From the NCBI GenBank assembly GCA_949825045.1, contig OX463806.1:42804208-42868207 (forward strand): a stretch of 64,000 nt of DNA, written 5' to 3'. The translations under genes were made by a program, and so were the position numbers. This DNA comes from Argyresthia goedartella (taxonomy: Eukaryota > Arthropoda > Insecta > Lepidoptera > Argyresthiidae). Shown here piece after piece: positions 32,640-42,157 of the stretch. Within the stretch, counting starts at the first letter, position 1. Each line of letters begins with the position of its first letter. The notes beneath the pieces were generated by a model. It saw only the letters and a program-made list of their open reading frames with translations. It searched no databases and was not told the origin of the DNA.

Positions 32640-32870
32640 AATGCCCTCAGGAGTCATTGAGCGATTTTATCTCAGCAGGGACGTGTGCCCTTTTGCGATT
32701 CATCGTCCCAATGACATCAGTAGCACGGGATTTGAGGTACCTCGTCAAGGGCATTTGGTTATATCAATTGTCCATGAAAGCGATTGCGACTCATCAACTT
32801 CCTGAAGGCAGGCATTCCCAACACACCAGTCTTCCACCAGTTTGATGCTGCAACGTGGAAGTTATATGAT
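32640..32870 (-). pseudogene. partial duplicate of the piggyBac transposase, internally deleted
   Basis: 32655-32775 matches 33821-33943 with few changes ('cagcagggacgtgtgccc', 'gggatttgaggtacctcgtc'), and 32776-32840 then matches 34347-34410 ('gcgattgcgactcatcaac'). The roughly 400 bp between those two source segments is missing. It is therefore a deleted copy of the neighbouring exon 4 in the same orientation. Confidence 0.8.
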
Positions 32871-33169
32871 ATGGCATATTTTAGTAGTTTTAGTTACCCA
32901 CTCAAGCAAGCGATACACCCGACCGAAACCGGTCCAAAGCGAGGTGTGCGTAGTTTTAAAACCCCTATTACAGAGACATATTAACCAGCCATCAGTACAC
33001 AGTCAGATATCAGTCAGTAGGCATGCTAGAATAAGAGGAAAGCTAACATTACAACAATACCGTTTCGAGCTTCTTGCACAATTTAAAGTTACATAACACT
33101 TTCAATGGGAGACGAAGAGGAACAGATAAACTGTAGAAACGAGAATGGGTACCCATAACATTAAAAGTG

Positions 33170-35320
33170 CTATGGCCCCAAATTGGCCAACGTGTGATAC
33201 TCCAACCAACACTGTCCGAGGCAGAGTCTGACGTTGCACCTACGGCAGAAACTGTTCACGGACGTGCGCTTTCCAAGGGCCGAGCACCTGCAACATCTCC
33301 CCTGCTTCTTCTTCTTGGAATTGCTATAAGTCGGAGCAGGAATCGGGAAATGTTGCGGGTGGTTGTCCAGACGGTGGAAAGCGGTGTTGCTTGGAGGATT
33401 CTCTCGTTGCATCGGTCCCGGACAGAAGAACCGATCAACAAGCCCCTGAGCCACGCTAACCCTTGTTTCCCGGTGCGTAAGGTTCCGGAATGTTGGGTTA
33501 CGCGAGAGAATGATGTATGTATTCAACAGGCTGCTGTTAAGCAGCCTGTGGAATACTTTGACATACCACTTCTTCTTACGCTTCCTCTCTATCAAGTACA
33601 TGGACAGCATTTGGTCCTTACGATCCACACCGCCCATGTACTGATTGTAGTAGTTTACAAGAAGTGGCTTCACGACATCCACCCCAGCTCGGCGGCCAGG
33701 AACTTGTTCATCGGTGTGGAATGTAGAAATTGTGGTGACAAGTTTGACATCCATCCAGGAAATCAAAGTGATGTCACCACAATGTCTCGCCACCTGCTGT
33801 CCCCGCGGCAACACGCGGTCATTGAGCGATTTAATCTCAGCAGGGACGTGTGCCCTATTGCGATTCATCGTCCCAATGACATCAGTTGCACGGGATTTGA
33901 GGTACCTCGTCAAGGGCAGTTGGTTATACCAATTGTCCATGAAAAGGCAATGCCCCAAATCGAGATACCCATCCATGACTTCAAGAACGACCTTCGCGGT
34001 AACGTTGCTGAACCCATGAATGGACGTCTGGTGCATCGAAGAATCTTTACCCGCGTACAAGAGAGTCTTCAGCAAGTAACCAGTCGTTGCTTCGCACAGG
34101 TCGTAGGACTTGATCCCGAACCTGGCCGCTTTGGTGCGTATGGATTGGACCCAAGAAAGGCGTCCCTTCCATAGAAGCAACGACTCGTCCAAACTGAGTT
34201 CTCTTCGTGGCGTATACAAACTCGGAAATATATCGTTGCAATGTGTCAAAATGGGGGTAATTTTGAAGATTTTTTTGTGATACGAAGACACACCAGTAGG
34301 TTGTTCTTCGTTGTTCACAAAATGGAGAAAACGCGTGAGCATGAAGAAGCGATTGCGACTCATCAACTTCCTGAAGTTTGCCATTTCCAACATACCAGAC
34401 TTCCAGTATTCATGGACATTCGTCCTCAAGCACAGCGACATATAGATCAGCACGGCAAATAATACATAAATTTCGTCGACTGTGGTCTCTCGCCAGTCGT
34501 CCAGACTGGCGGGAATATGACCTGTCTCGGATAATTTACTTATTATTTGCCATGCGTATCTATTTGTCTCGGTGACAATCATCTCAATGATTGACCGAGG
34601 CCACATTCTCAAAAAGATATCCGTAGGATCCTGGGATATAGACTGCGGGCCCGGTGAACGCAGATATGTTTCTGCTTGGCCAATGAAATTCGAAAAATCA
34701 CTCGACCAAGAAAAAACATTCGCGTCCGGGCTAGCAGGCGGGCTGACAGCACGCGGGCGCACAGCGGCCGGGCTGTCAGGCGCACTGACCACAGTTTCCG
34801 CCCCAACATCCGGCAGAGATACTTCATCACCTTCCATATCGACAGCCACCTCATGCTCTCCTTGCAATTGTCCTCTCAAAAATCCGATTAATTCTTCTGC
34901 TTGAACATTCTGCATCTCGGCATACTCTCCTAGAACAGGCAGCGGGCTAACATTCAAATCAAACAAACTTTCTGGTCGCATGCATTCTATTTCCTCCGCC
35001 TCCGCTACAGCGAAACTCCGCTCTAATTTGCCCGTATCAGACGAAGTTGCAATGACCGCGTCGAAATCGTCAACGTCACTATCAGAGATATCCAGTTCAC
35101 TTCCGGAGTCCTCAATGAAATGTTCATTTACAATATTTTCAATCTCACTTTCATTGAGAACCCGGGAGTGAACTGGCATTCTCGACGATGACGATGACGA
35201 CCCAGGCATTGGAGCTGCAGCGCGTTTACGCGCTCCGGATGTTTCTCTAACAATATTTAATGCAGTGGTTGTTGTTGCGGTGGACACGGAGGCCGCCGTG
35301 GCTGTGGCAGCCGTGCCCAA
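33170..35320 (-). CDS. piggyBac-like transposase, exon 4 (catalytic)
   Basis: Exon 4 follows an acceptor (ttcataacag) at 35321 and encodes 716 residues to the stop at 33170-33172. It starts with a low-complexity acidic region (EDSGSELDISDSDVDDF) common in piggyBac proteins. The DDE_Tnp_1_7 core follows, with LSLDESLLLWKGR (first Asp), LFMDNWYNQLP (second Asp) and GGVDRKDQML (third Asp and its neighbour). The last 45 residues are a Cys-rich zinc domain (CCRCSALGKR...CRRCNVRLCLGQC). All catalytic residues are present and no stop interrupts. There is no ATG at the exon start; the frame continues from exon 3 in phase 0. Transposase excises and inserts the element at TTAA. It could also belong to a smaller inner element (see findings). 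Confidence 0.9.
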   Translation of the reverse strand: MGTAATATAASVSTATTTTALNIVRETSGARKRAAAPMPGSSSSSSRMPVHSRVLNESEIENIVNEHFIEDSGSELDISDSDVDDFDAVIATSSDTGKLERSFAVAEAEEIECMRPESLFDLNVSPLPVLGEYAEMQNVQAEELIGFLRGQLQGEHEVAVDMEGDEVSLPDVGAETVVSAPDSPAAVRPRAVSPPASPDANVFSWSSDFSNFIGQAETYLRSPGPQSISQDPTDIFLRMWPRSIIEMIVTETNRYAWQIISKLSETGHIPASLDDWRETTVDEIYVLFAVLIYMSLCLRTNVHEYWKSGMLEMANFRKLMSRNRFFMLTRFLHFVNNEEQPTGVSSYHKKIFKITPILTHCNDIFPSLYTPRRELSLDESLLLWKGRLSWVQSIRTKAARFGIKSYDLCEATTGYLLKTLLYAGKDSSMHQTSIHGFSNVTAKVVLEVMDGYLDLGHCLFMDNWYNQLPLTRYLKSRATDVIGTMNRNRAHVPAEIKSLNDRVLPRGQQVARHCGDITLISWMDVKLVTTISTFHTDEQVPGRRAGVDVVKPLLVNYYNQYMGGVDRKDQMLSMYLIERKRKKKWYVKVFHRLLNSSLLNTYIILSRNPTFRNLTHRETRVSVAQGLVDRFFCPGPMQRENPPSNTAFHRLDNHPQHFPIPAPTYSNSKKKKQGRCCRCSALGKRTSVNSFCRRCNVRLCLGQCWLEYHTLANLGP

Positions 35321-35420
35321 CTGTTATGAAAAAAAAAACACACGATTTTAGCAACAAATGAAACAACAGAGGGGGATTGTAAAGTTTTTTTAATTAAAAG
35401 TACTGGATCAAAATACGTAC

Positions 35421-35519
35421 CAGCTCACTCCCACTGCGTTGCTGGAGGTTGCTGGCTGCCGGCTCCTCCCCGCTTCCCGACGTCGGCGGCCGCTGCCAGC
35501 TGCTGCCAGCTGCTGATGA
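35421..35519 (-). CDS. piggyBac-like transposase, exon 3
   Basis: Thirty-three codons (SSAAGSSWQRPPTSGSGEEP and onward to SGSEL) lie between an acceptor (ctattttcacag) and a donor (GTACGT at 35420-35415). Both boundaries are phase 0 and join exons 2 and 4 in frame. The residues are rich in Ser, Gly and Pro, as expected of a disordered N-terminal tail. Confidence 0.7.
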
Positions 35520-35723
35520 CTGTGAAAATAGAAAAATACATTATTGTATATGGTATGGTACTAGAAAGCATGGAAGGATAGCTGGAATAGAAGAGTAGGT
35601 GCAGGAGAAATGCACAAAGGCCCCGCTCAAATGGGCCAGCTGCAGGCAGGCCACACCCTGTTGGAGGAGAAGAATGGTATGATACCACCGGTGATCTATC
35701 TGCTTGCTAATCAGAATACCTAC

Positions 35724-35831
35724 CACCATTTCTTCAGCCAGCGAGCGCCGGCAGCGCCTTGATGTCGACGGCTGCGGGGAGGAGTCGCCCTCGCTCCCGC
35801 TCCGGCCCAGAGAAGCTGGTTGCTTCACCAT
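35724..35831 (-). CDS. piggyBac-like transposase, exon 2
   Basis: Thirty-six codons (MVKQPASLGRSGSEGD ... RRSLAEEMV) lie between an acceptor (ttatgttatag) and a donor (GTAGGT at 35723-35718). Phase 0 on both sides. GC content is far above the flanking introns, which supports it being coding. Confidence 0.7.
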
Positions 35832-36084
35832 CTATAACATAAATAAAATAGGCAAATTAAATATAAACAAAATACCAGACTGGCAGTCAGTGACATTTGC
35901 AGTATAATTATTTGTGTCCTTTTAGTATAAAACTTCACATTTCCCAGGTAAATATTTAATTATACTTGGTAAAACTATATTCAGACCGTTTAGGCTGCTG
36001 AATGGAACAAATTAATGGATATGTATATATAAATATAAAAGGAAACGAAGCAAAAACGATGCGAGTGAAATTTCAATTATTTAC

Positions 36085-36156
36085 CTTCATCCGACCGGAG
36101 CGGGAGCGCACATACACCAGCTTCTCATCAAGCTGGGCATGGTAGTCATGATCCAT
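36085..36156 (-). CDS. piggyBac-like transposase, exon 1 with start codon
   Basis: ATG (36156-36154) opens 24 codons, MDHDYHAQLDEKLVYVRSRS and then GRMK, up to a GTAAAT donor (36084-36079). Phase 0 joins exon 2. With exons 2-4 the predicted protein is about 809 residues. A T-rich tract ending in CAG lies just before the ATG and could be an acceptor for a 5' untranslated exon. Confidence 0.65.
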
Positions 36157-36314
36157 TCTGAAAAAAGTAGCTAAGGCATTAGGATCAAAACGTACACTCT
36201 GTGCACTTTTACAAATTTGTGTAATTTTGCATTTTTTTGTCATTTTACACTAAATTGTCAAAAGTACATATCTGAACTTGCAGGCAAACGAATCCGCCTA
36301 AAAAGACAAGTTAA

Positions 36315-36480
36315 CACAATATGACACAAATTTGTTATTTTTTTATTTTATTTTTATTTTTTTTATTTTGATATTTCCACTTGGGCATCGTGTAGGGTGT
36401 CTTACGAGCATAATTTTATGTCATATGCATGTTTTCCCTAGGACCAATATTTATAGAGATATCGATATTACAAACATAAT
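36315..36480. other. non-coding right part of the piggyBac-like element
   Basis: T-rich sequence follows the TTAA at 36311. A 150-codon minus-strand frame (36903-36451) overlaps its end; it shows no known domain and probably is not coding. From about 37240 to 37472 the sequence matches, inverted, the left end of the short relative at 43604. Confidence 0.4.
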
Positions 36481-37483
36481 ATGACGTATATCTCGAAATC
36501 GGTGAGGTGCACGAGGAAAATGTTTATAACCAAAAGTGATAGCAAAAAGCAGCACTACACGATTCCGAAGCAAAAAATAACAGTCAAAAAAAATATTTTT
36601 TAACACAATTTTTCTAAGTCGCTGGATGCTGGATTTTTCCATTGATAAAAAAAGGGGCTTCCGCCCCCTTATCGACACTGAACTCCAATCATAAAGCCGC
36701 GGAACCTTTGATATGGAAACCCCAATCATCACATCACCCCGAAACCTATGATATGGAGTTTCACCGAATATGACTGAAAACACCCGCACCCTGTAGTGAG
36801 ATTCTGTCTGTGTGTGAGTAAAATGGCGTCGCGGAATGCTTATGTGTGCGGGTGAAGCATGTGAATTGGATGCCTGATCACGTTTCTGACGGAAAATCAG
36901 CAAATTGGTACATTATTTTGATAAAGAAACCTATAAAAATGGATTCCTTATAAGATTTCCAATAAGATATGTGTATTTTTTATTGAAATCTAACTGTATT
37001 TCTCATTGGAATTACAAATAGCATTGGGGGGAATCCGTCTGGTTGCATGACGTATCATGTAAATTTGCCGATTTTCTGGACATCTTGATGAATTTTACTA
37101 TGATTTGTGGTTTGTTTATCGCAAATAGAGTTGTAAATATGAATAAAACAAATACTTACCTCAATTCACCAAAAAAACTACACTTTTCTCCCAATAAAAT
37201 TTCACCACCAAATACGTTGGGAGCGTCCGGAAGAAAGTGACTTTCAAAACGCGGTTGAATTATTTTTTTCTACGGAAAAGCATAAACTAGCACACAGACC
37301 ATAAAGTTTGTCTAATTGGGTGTCCACACATGATCGAACCGTAAAAATTGGTCCAACCGTTGGATAAAAAATACCGGTTTCAAAAATATTAGTCATCCCG
37401 CTGCTTATGCTGACAGCGGTACAGGGAGTGACCGGGGCCGCGCTGCTTATGCTGACGGCGGAAAAGGAGAGGTTAAATACCGT

Positions 37484-38030
37484 TGTTCAGGCTTCTCGGT
37501 ACCTAATGACCTCGTAGGGGCCCATCAGCTACGAGGTAGCGTAGCGATCAGTTGCCAAGAAGTTTGAACGTCGGCGATTCACCGAGCTAAAATGATTGGG
37601 TTCGATCTAACCTGGTCTGTGCTTCGGTCCCGTCAACCTCCTGTCTCTCTGCAAGGCCCGGGTGCACCCTAGGCTCTTCTTGGTAGACAGGTTCTTCAGC
37701 CAACCTCCTGTGTGACTGGCGGGCCAGCCTCGATCAGCACAGTGTTCCAACACAGGTTATGTTACGTGGTAAAAAACCAATCGGCCACGTAAATGCGAAC
37801 TTTATCTGGTTCGGGGAACCACAATACACTCAGCTATATAGACAATCCTGAGGGAACCTCGAATACATTCCAGATGGACTGCGATTTAATTTCAATACCC
37901 TATCCAAAACGCGTTTACATTGCGAGGGCTTTCGTCAGTCAGTTGTCAAAAACTGCAAGGTTGGCAGCAACGTCAAATTCAAAATGGCCGTTCCAAAACC
38001 ATCGATCGAATATCGATTTGGAATCGAACA
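37484..38030 (-). repeat. 3' LTR of the BEL/Pao element
   Basis: 547 bp, TG...CA ends. On the minus strand a TATATAG motif (about 37835-37841) is the likely promoter core shared with the 5' LTR. Confidence 0.93.
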
Positions 38031-38062
38031 ATCACCCGCCCGGACAGGCACCCACCTGTCCC

Positions 38063-39703
38063 CTAATCTACGGGCAGCCGAGACAACGTTGCTACCGCTC
38101 GTTTTAGAACCGAGCCTCCTACTAGAACCTCCGCAGACCGGGGGGTCCCGTCCTTGCCAGGGAACAAGTTAACAATGCGCCCCCTGCGCCAACGTAGTGG
38201 CGGTAGGTTAGCATCCTTAACCAGAACGAGGTCACCAACACTAGGGGGGCTGGTTTTGTCAGTCCACTTAAGGCGCTGTTGTAAGATATGCAGATACTCG
38301 AGCGACCAACGCTTCCAGAAATTCTGAGTAAACTGCTGCAACATCTGATACCTTGACAACCGATACAATTTCACTCCCTCGAAGGGGTGCTCGGGCAACG
38401 CGTTAAGTGGCTGTCCTATCAAGAAATGGCCTGGGGTCAGAGCCTCCAGGTCATTTGGATCCGAGCTGAGCGGACACAACGGTCGCGAATTGAGAACGGC
38501 CTCGATCTTACAAAACAATGTCGCGAGCTCCTCAAAAGTCAGCGCGGTCTGACCTACTATACGCCCCAAGTGCGTCTTAGCTGACTTAACTACGGCCTCA
38601 AAAATCCCACCCCAGTGGGGGCAACTCGGTGGGCTGAAGGTCCACTGTATACCCCGACGGGAGAGGGCCGTTCCAATATCCACTTTATTTACATTCAAAA
38701 AGTTGTCTATCTCTCGTAAGTATCGTTCCGCACCGACGTAGTTAGTGCCGTTATCAGAGCGGATCAAAGTTGGAAGTCCCCTTCGAGAAACAAACCTATC
38801 CAAACAAGCAATGAAAGCCTCTGTCGAGAGATCAGCAACGAGCTCGAGATGTACCGCCTTGGTGGATAAACAAACAAACACACATGAGCTATACCGGTCC
38901 AGCAGAAACCCGGCGTCAGGGTCCTCAGCCTTCTGGGTAACATGCACGGCCGCTCTGGGGCCATGATCCGAAGATACTACTACATGGCTGTGGGGCCAGT
39001 CCGATTCTCTCCTGGCAAGCCAGGGTGGTCCCCACCACAAATGGTGTCTAACGAGTTCAGGAGCCCGACATCCCCTGGATGCACAATCAGACGGGTTCAA
39101 TTCTCCTGGTACATGTCTCCAGGTCAGTGGGACCTCAGACGACACAATCTGGGAGACACGGTTCGCAACAAAAACCTCTAAGTTATGGACCGAAGCCTTC
39201 ATCCAGCACAAAACAATCTGGCTGTACGTCCACGCGTACACCGTATCCTCCAAAACCACTGACCCACGCAACACTGTTAGAGTGTGATTCAAAAGTTTGG
39301 TCAAAAGAGCAGCCCCGGACAGTTCCAGTTTTGGAATCGTCATCCTTGTCCGAATAGGCGTTACCTTGCTTTTTGCCAAAACCAAACGCACGTCGACCTC
39401 CCCGGTGGAGGTGACGGTTCGCAAATAAACCGCTGCCGCAAACCCTCGTTCAGAGGCATCACAAAACCCGTGAAGGGTTGCCCTGTAATCCCCAGCAGGG
39501 ACCAATTTCCTCGGCAGCGATACATTATTTATGAGGCCCAACCATTTTGCTAAATCATTCGATACAATGCAGCCCTGAGCTCCAGAATCTAATAGGGCGC
39601 GAACGTATGTTGGGTTGCCCGCCAAATCCCAAACAAGCACAGAGGCGATCGGTAACACCACCGTCTCCGGTTGGGGGGCAACCAATGGTTGGGCCGCAAA
39701 TTC
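38063..39703 (-). pseudogene. pol: BEL/Pao pol remnant lacking RT and the integrase N-terminus
   Basis: The frame is open from the gag stop to 38063 (about 546 codons). It begins with an aspartic protease (ALLDSGAQGCIVSN) but jumps after about 60 residues into RNase H (HGFCDASERGFAAAVYLR, LCWMKASV, LTWRHVPGELNPSDCASRG). The entire reverse transcriptase is absent. It then jumps again from DPDAGFLLDR to VFVCLSTKAVHLELV, losing the integrase zinc finger and the first catalytic Asp. The second Asp (IRSDNGTNYVG) and the final Glu region (HWGGIFEAVVKSAKTHLG) remain, followed by the usual C-terminal domain (VGDLVLVKD). Both deletions keep the frame. The copy cannot replicate alone but could be mobilised by a complete relative. 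Confidence 0.88.
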
Positions 39704-41617
39704 CTAGCGAGGACCCCCGGGGCCCCACTGTGCCTGTAACCGATCAGGTATGCAGCTATACGCCAGAGGGTCCCATTGTACAAATGGCTCACGCGCCGGT
39801 TCCATTGCCACCCTACGACGCCCCCCGAAGGGGGGTGGGCGTGAATTCAACCGTGGCCGCTCCATGAGCGGGGGGGACATCACATGCGACCGACGAGGAC
39901 GAGGCGACGAGCGGGGCGACAACTGAGGCGGCGTCCGAACCGCACCCGCATAGCTCGAAGGTGTCCCATGCCACCCGCCCGTTACGGCCTGCTCAACACA
40001 CCCAATGTGCCGCTGAGTCGGATGCTGAGTCGCAACCGAGAACTCAGGGCCCCCCATGTGATGACCCTGAGTGCGGCCCTGCACCCCTGGGTGGCCGCGT
40101 GCTTGTGGCCCCATTGCCCGCTGAGTCGGATGCTGAGTCGCAACCGAAAACTCAGGGCCCCCCATGTGATGACCCTGAGTGCGGCCCTGCACCCTAGTAC
40201 TGCCCTGTGCACGTGGGGACGTTGGCCCCTGAGTTGCGCTCCGAGTCGCAAACGAATTCTCAGGGCCCCATGCCGTGTCACCCTGGGTACGGCCCTGTGG
40301 ACGTGGGGACGTTGGCCCCTGAGTTGCGCTCCGAGTCGCAAACGAATTCTCAGGGCCCCATGCCGTGTCACCCTGGATACGGCCCTGTGGAGGCTGTTGG
40401 CCGGACCGGTTCATGCACAACAGATTGTTGTGGGCCCCACCACAATATCCGCACATTTTTGTGCGCGTGCAGTCCCTAGCCATGTGTGGCCCGAGGCACA
40501 GGAAACACCAGCTCCGCTGCTTGGCCATCCGGCGCCGTCCCTGAACCCTAAGTTCCCCGAACTTATTGCAATTGGCCACAGCATGGCCAATCTGCCTACA
40601 ACATGGGCAGGTCTCACTATGTGGGGTCAATGCACTCACAGTCCCATACGACTGCCGGTTGGTGCGGTCCTTCCTCGTCGGAGGGCCCCTACTCACAGCG
40701 CTCCCGGCAGCTCTCTGTGGCTCCGAAGGATGGGTGACCGTCAACCCCAAATTCTCTGCCCGTCGAGCCTCCTCTTCCAAGAATCCGACCAAGTCGGAGA
40801 AGGCGGGCAGGTCCTCGGCCGACCTCCCGTGAGACTGTTCGAAACGAGTCTGCACGTCAGCGGGTAGGCGGGAAAGTACAATGTACAGCAGTAGGTACGA
40901 CCATTCACCAACCGGAAGTCCAAGATTCTCTAGAGCCTTGGTGACGGACAACAACGGGTTCAAAACCTCCGTCTGTATGGCCCCGACCTTGTTCACAACC
41001 GGGATACTAAACAAACGGTTCAGTTGGGCATCGGCCAACCTCCGTTTGTTATGGTAACGTCTGACCAACAATTGTCTGGCCGTTTCATAGTTACCCTCCG
41101 TAACTGTCAAATGAGCGACCAGCTCCCTAGGCTCACCCCTCAATGCTGCCACCAGCTGAGCCATCTTGACAGACTTGGTAATGTCCGATCGCATGTGCAC
41201 CAAACTGTCGAACAGATTGATGAAGCTCATCCATTCACCGGACACTCCGTCAAAAGTAGGCATAGTTATGGCCGGTAACCTGGACCCTGAACCCTGAAGC
41301 GGCAGAGGTGCTTCAATGTCACCACCATGGCTGGACTCGCGCTGTCTACGTACGTCCGCAGCCTTCTGCGTGATAGCAGCTGCCATCTCCATACATTGGT
41401 CGACATCCCCTAGCAACCGTGACAGCCTGTCAGGTGCGCAACCATCAACTGATTCCGCCTGCGCGGACAATTCGAGCACCCTATTGTAACGTTCCTTAAC
41501 GTCCATAGACCGCTCCAATACCACATCATGCCTATCTAAACGGTCTATCAGACCGTGTGCGGAGGAAAACCATCTGAGTTCCTTAGAAACACCCTTCTGG
41601 ATTTCAGATAACGACAT
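39704..41617 (-). CDS. gag: Gag of the BEL/Pao element
   Basis: ATG 41617-41615 opens 637 residues to TAG 39704-39706. The first third is the DUF1759-type capsid region of BEL/Pao Gag (LPAITMPTFDGVSGEWMSF, LRGEPRELVAHL). Near residue 335 come three Cys-rich knuckles: CPCCRQIGHAVANC, CFLCLGPHMARDC and CGYCGGAHNNLLC. After the knuckles lie four diverged tandem repeats (HHMGGPEFSVATQHPTQ and TAWGPENSFATRSATQ types). Gag and the pol remnant share one frame, separated only by the TAG, whereas BEL/Pao elements normally encode one continuous gag-pol. The TAG is either a recent nonsense change or a read-through stop. Gag packages the element's RNA in the cytoplasm. Confidence 0.85.
   Translation of the reverse strand: MSLSEIQKGVSKELRWFSSAHGLIDRLDRHDVVLERSMDVKERYNRVLELSAQAESVDGCAPDRLSRLLGDVDQCMEMAAAITQKAADVRRQRESSHGGDIEAPLPLQGSGSRLPAITMPTFDGVSGEWMSFINLFDSLVHMRSDITKSVKMAQLVAALRGEPRELVAHLTVTEGNYETARQLLVRRYHNKRRLADAQLNRLFSIPVVNKVGAIQTEVLNPLLSVTKALENLGLPVGEWSYLLLYIVLSRLPADVQTRFEQSHGRSAEDLPAFSDLVGFLEEEARRAENLGLTVTHPSEPQRAAGSAVSRGPPTRKDRTNRQSYGTVSALTPHSETCPCCRQIGHAVANCNKFGELRVQGRRRMAKQRSWCFLCLGPHMARDCTRTKMCGYCGGAHNNLLCMNRSGQQPPQGRIQGDTAWGPENSFATRSATQGPTSPRPQGRTQGDTAWGPENSFATRSATQGPTSPRAQGSTRVQGRTQGHHMGGPEFSVATQHPTQRAMGPQARGHPGVQGRTQGHHMGGPEFSVATQHPTQRHIGCVEQAVTGGWHGTPSSYAGAVRTPPQLSPRSSPRPRRSHVMSPPLMERPRLNSRPPPFGGRRRVAMEPAREPFVQWDPLAYSCIPDRLQAQWGPGGPR
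40005..40395. repeat. tandem repeats within BEL gag
   Basis: Two near-identical units of the type 'gagtcggatgctgagtcgc ... cagggccccccatgtg' (about 40012-40195) are followed by two of the type 'gttggcccctgagttgcg ... cagggccccatgccg' (about 40213-40385). They encode the repeated peptides at the Gag C-terminus and keep the frame. Confidence 0.8.
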
Positions 41618-42157
41618 GATCGGAACGATACTTACTCACAATTTGCAGTAACTCAATTTTATTGGACCCTCCAGTCTATAACCCAAACGAGGGAACCCTA
41701 AACTATAACTTAAACAATGTTGATTTCCTTAAACAATAGGAACCGAGTTTTATATCTATATAAATTCTGTAAATAACAATTTAGTTTCCCTTTATCACTA
41801 CAACACACACAGATAGTCAATATTAGTTCAAGTTATAAATTGCTATAACTGAAAACAATGTAATAGCCTGCTATCAATAGATGTAACTACCTATGTTAAC
41901 CAAAACATTCATTAGCATTACTAGACCACTAATAGATTGACTAACTGGTACTTCAATGCAAATTTCAACTCAATATCTGTCTGTCTACTACCAGCAATAG
42001 ACCTATAGCTTACAATACTACCAATCTATGTGGATATAGGAACACAACCAAGTTATCTAATAACCGCCTATACCTACAGATTGATAGTCTCAAATCGTGT
42101 CTTCCTGGAGCCCTTGACGGCTGCAAATCTCAGGAAGCCACGCTCTAGCTACCAGAG
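41618..42157 (-). other. 5' leader of the BEL/Pao element
   Basis: The leader between 5' LTR and gag is AT-rich and has no gene. Just inside the LTR edge the minus strand reads TGGTAGCTAGAGCGTGG (about 42154-42138), the likely primer binding site because it starts with TGG; the tRNA was not identified. Confidence 0.5.

Larger units (their letters stand above)
31546..36310. repeat. subterminal inverted repeats inside the piggyBac-like element
   Basis: CAGATATGTACTTTTGACAA at about 31563 continues into 'tttagtgtaa' and recurs inverted at about 36239-36272. A second inverted block, ATATTGTGTTAACTWGT, lies just outside it on each side and contains TTAA (31542-31545 and 36311-36314). These repeats bracket the transposase exons. 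They are either subterminal recognition repeats of the 7-kb element or the ends of an inner element. Confidence 0.65.
30481..37472 (-). mobile_element. piggyBac-like transposon, about 7 kb
   Basis: TTAA occurs at both outer edges (30477-30480 and 37473-37476). The ends are inverted 13-mers: CCTCTCCTTTCCC on the left and, inverted, CCTCTCCTTTTCC on the right (12 of 13 match). Insertion at TTAA with a terminal 13-mer is the piggyBac pattern. It lies in the LINE reading frame, which is continuous when it is removed. It contains a four-exon transposase on the minus strand. The 0.7-kb element at 43604-54126 shares both its ends, in the opposite orientation. Confidence 0.85.

Noticed and set aside
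33167..34174. 335-codon + strand frame
   Set aside because: It is antisense to the piggyBac transposase, whose frame has the catalytic motifs.
36451..36903. 150-codon minus-strand frame
   Set aside because: No domain or neighbouring splice signals; it lies in the non-coding arm of the piggyBac-like element.
39884..40867. 327-codon + strand frame
   Set aside because: It is antisense to BEL gag; its length comes from GC-rich tandem repeats.
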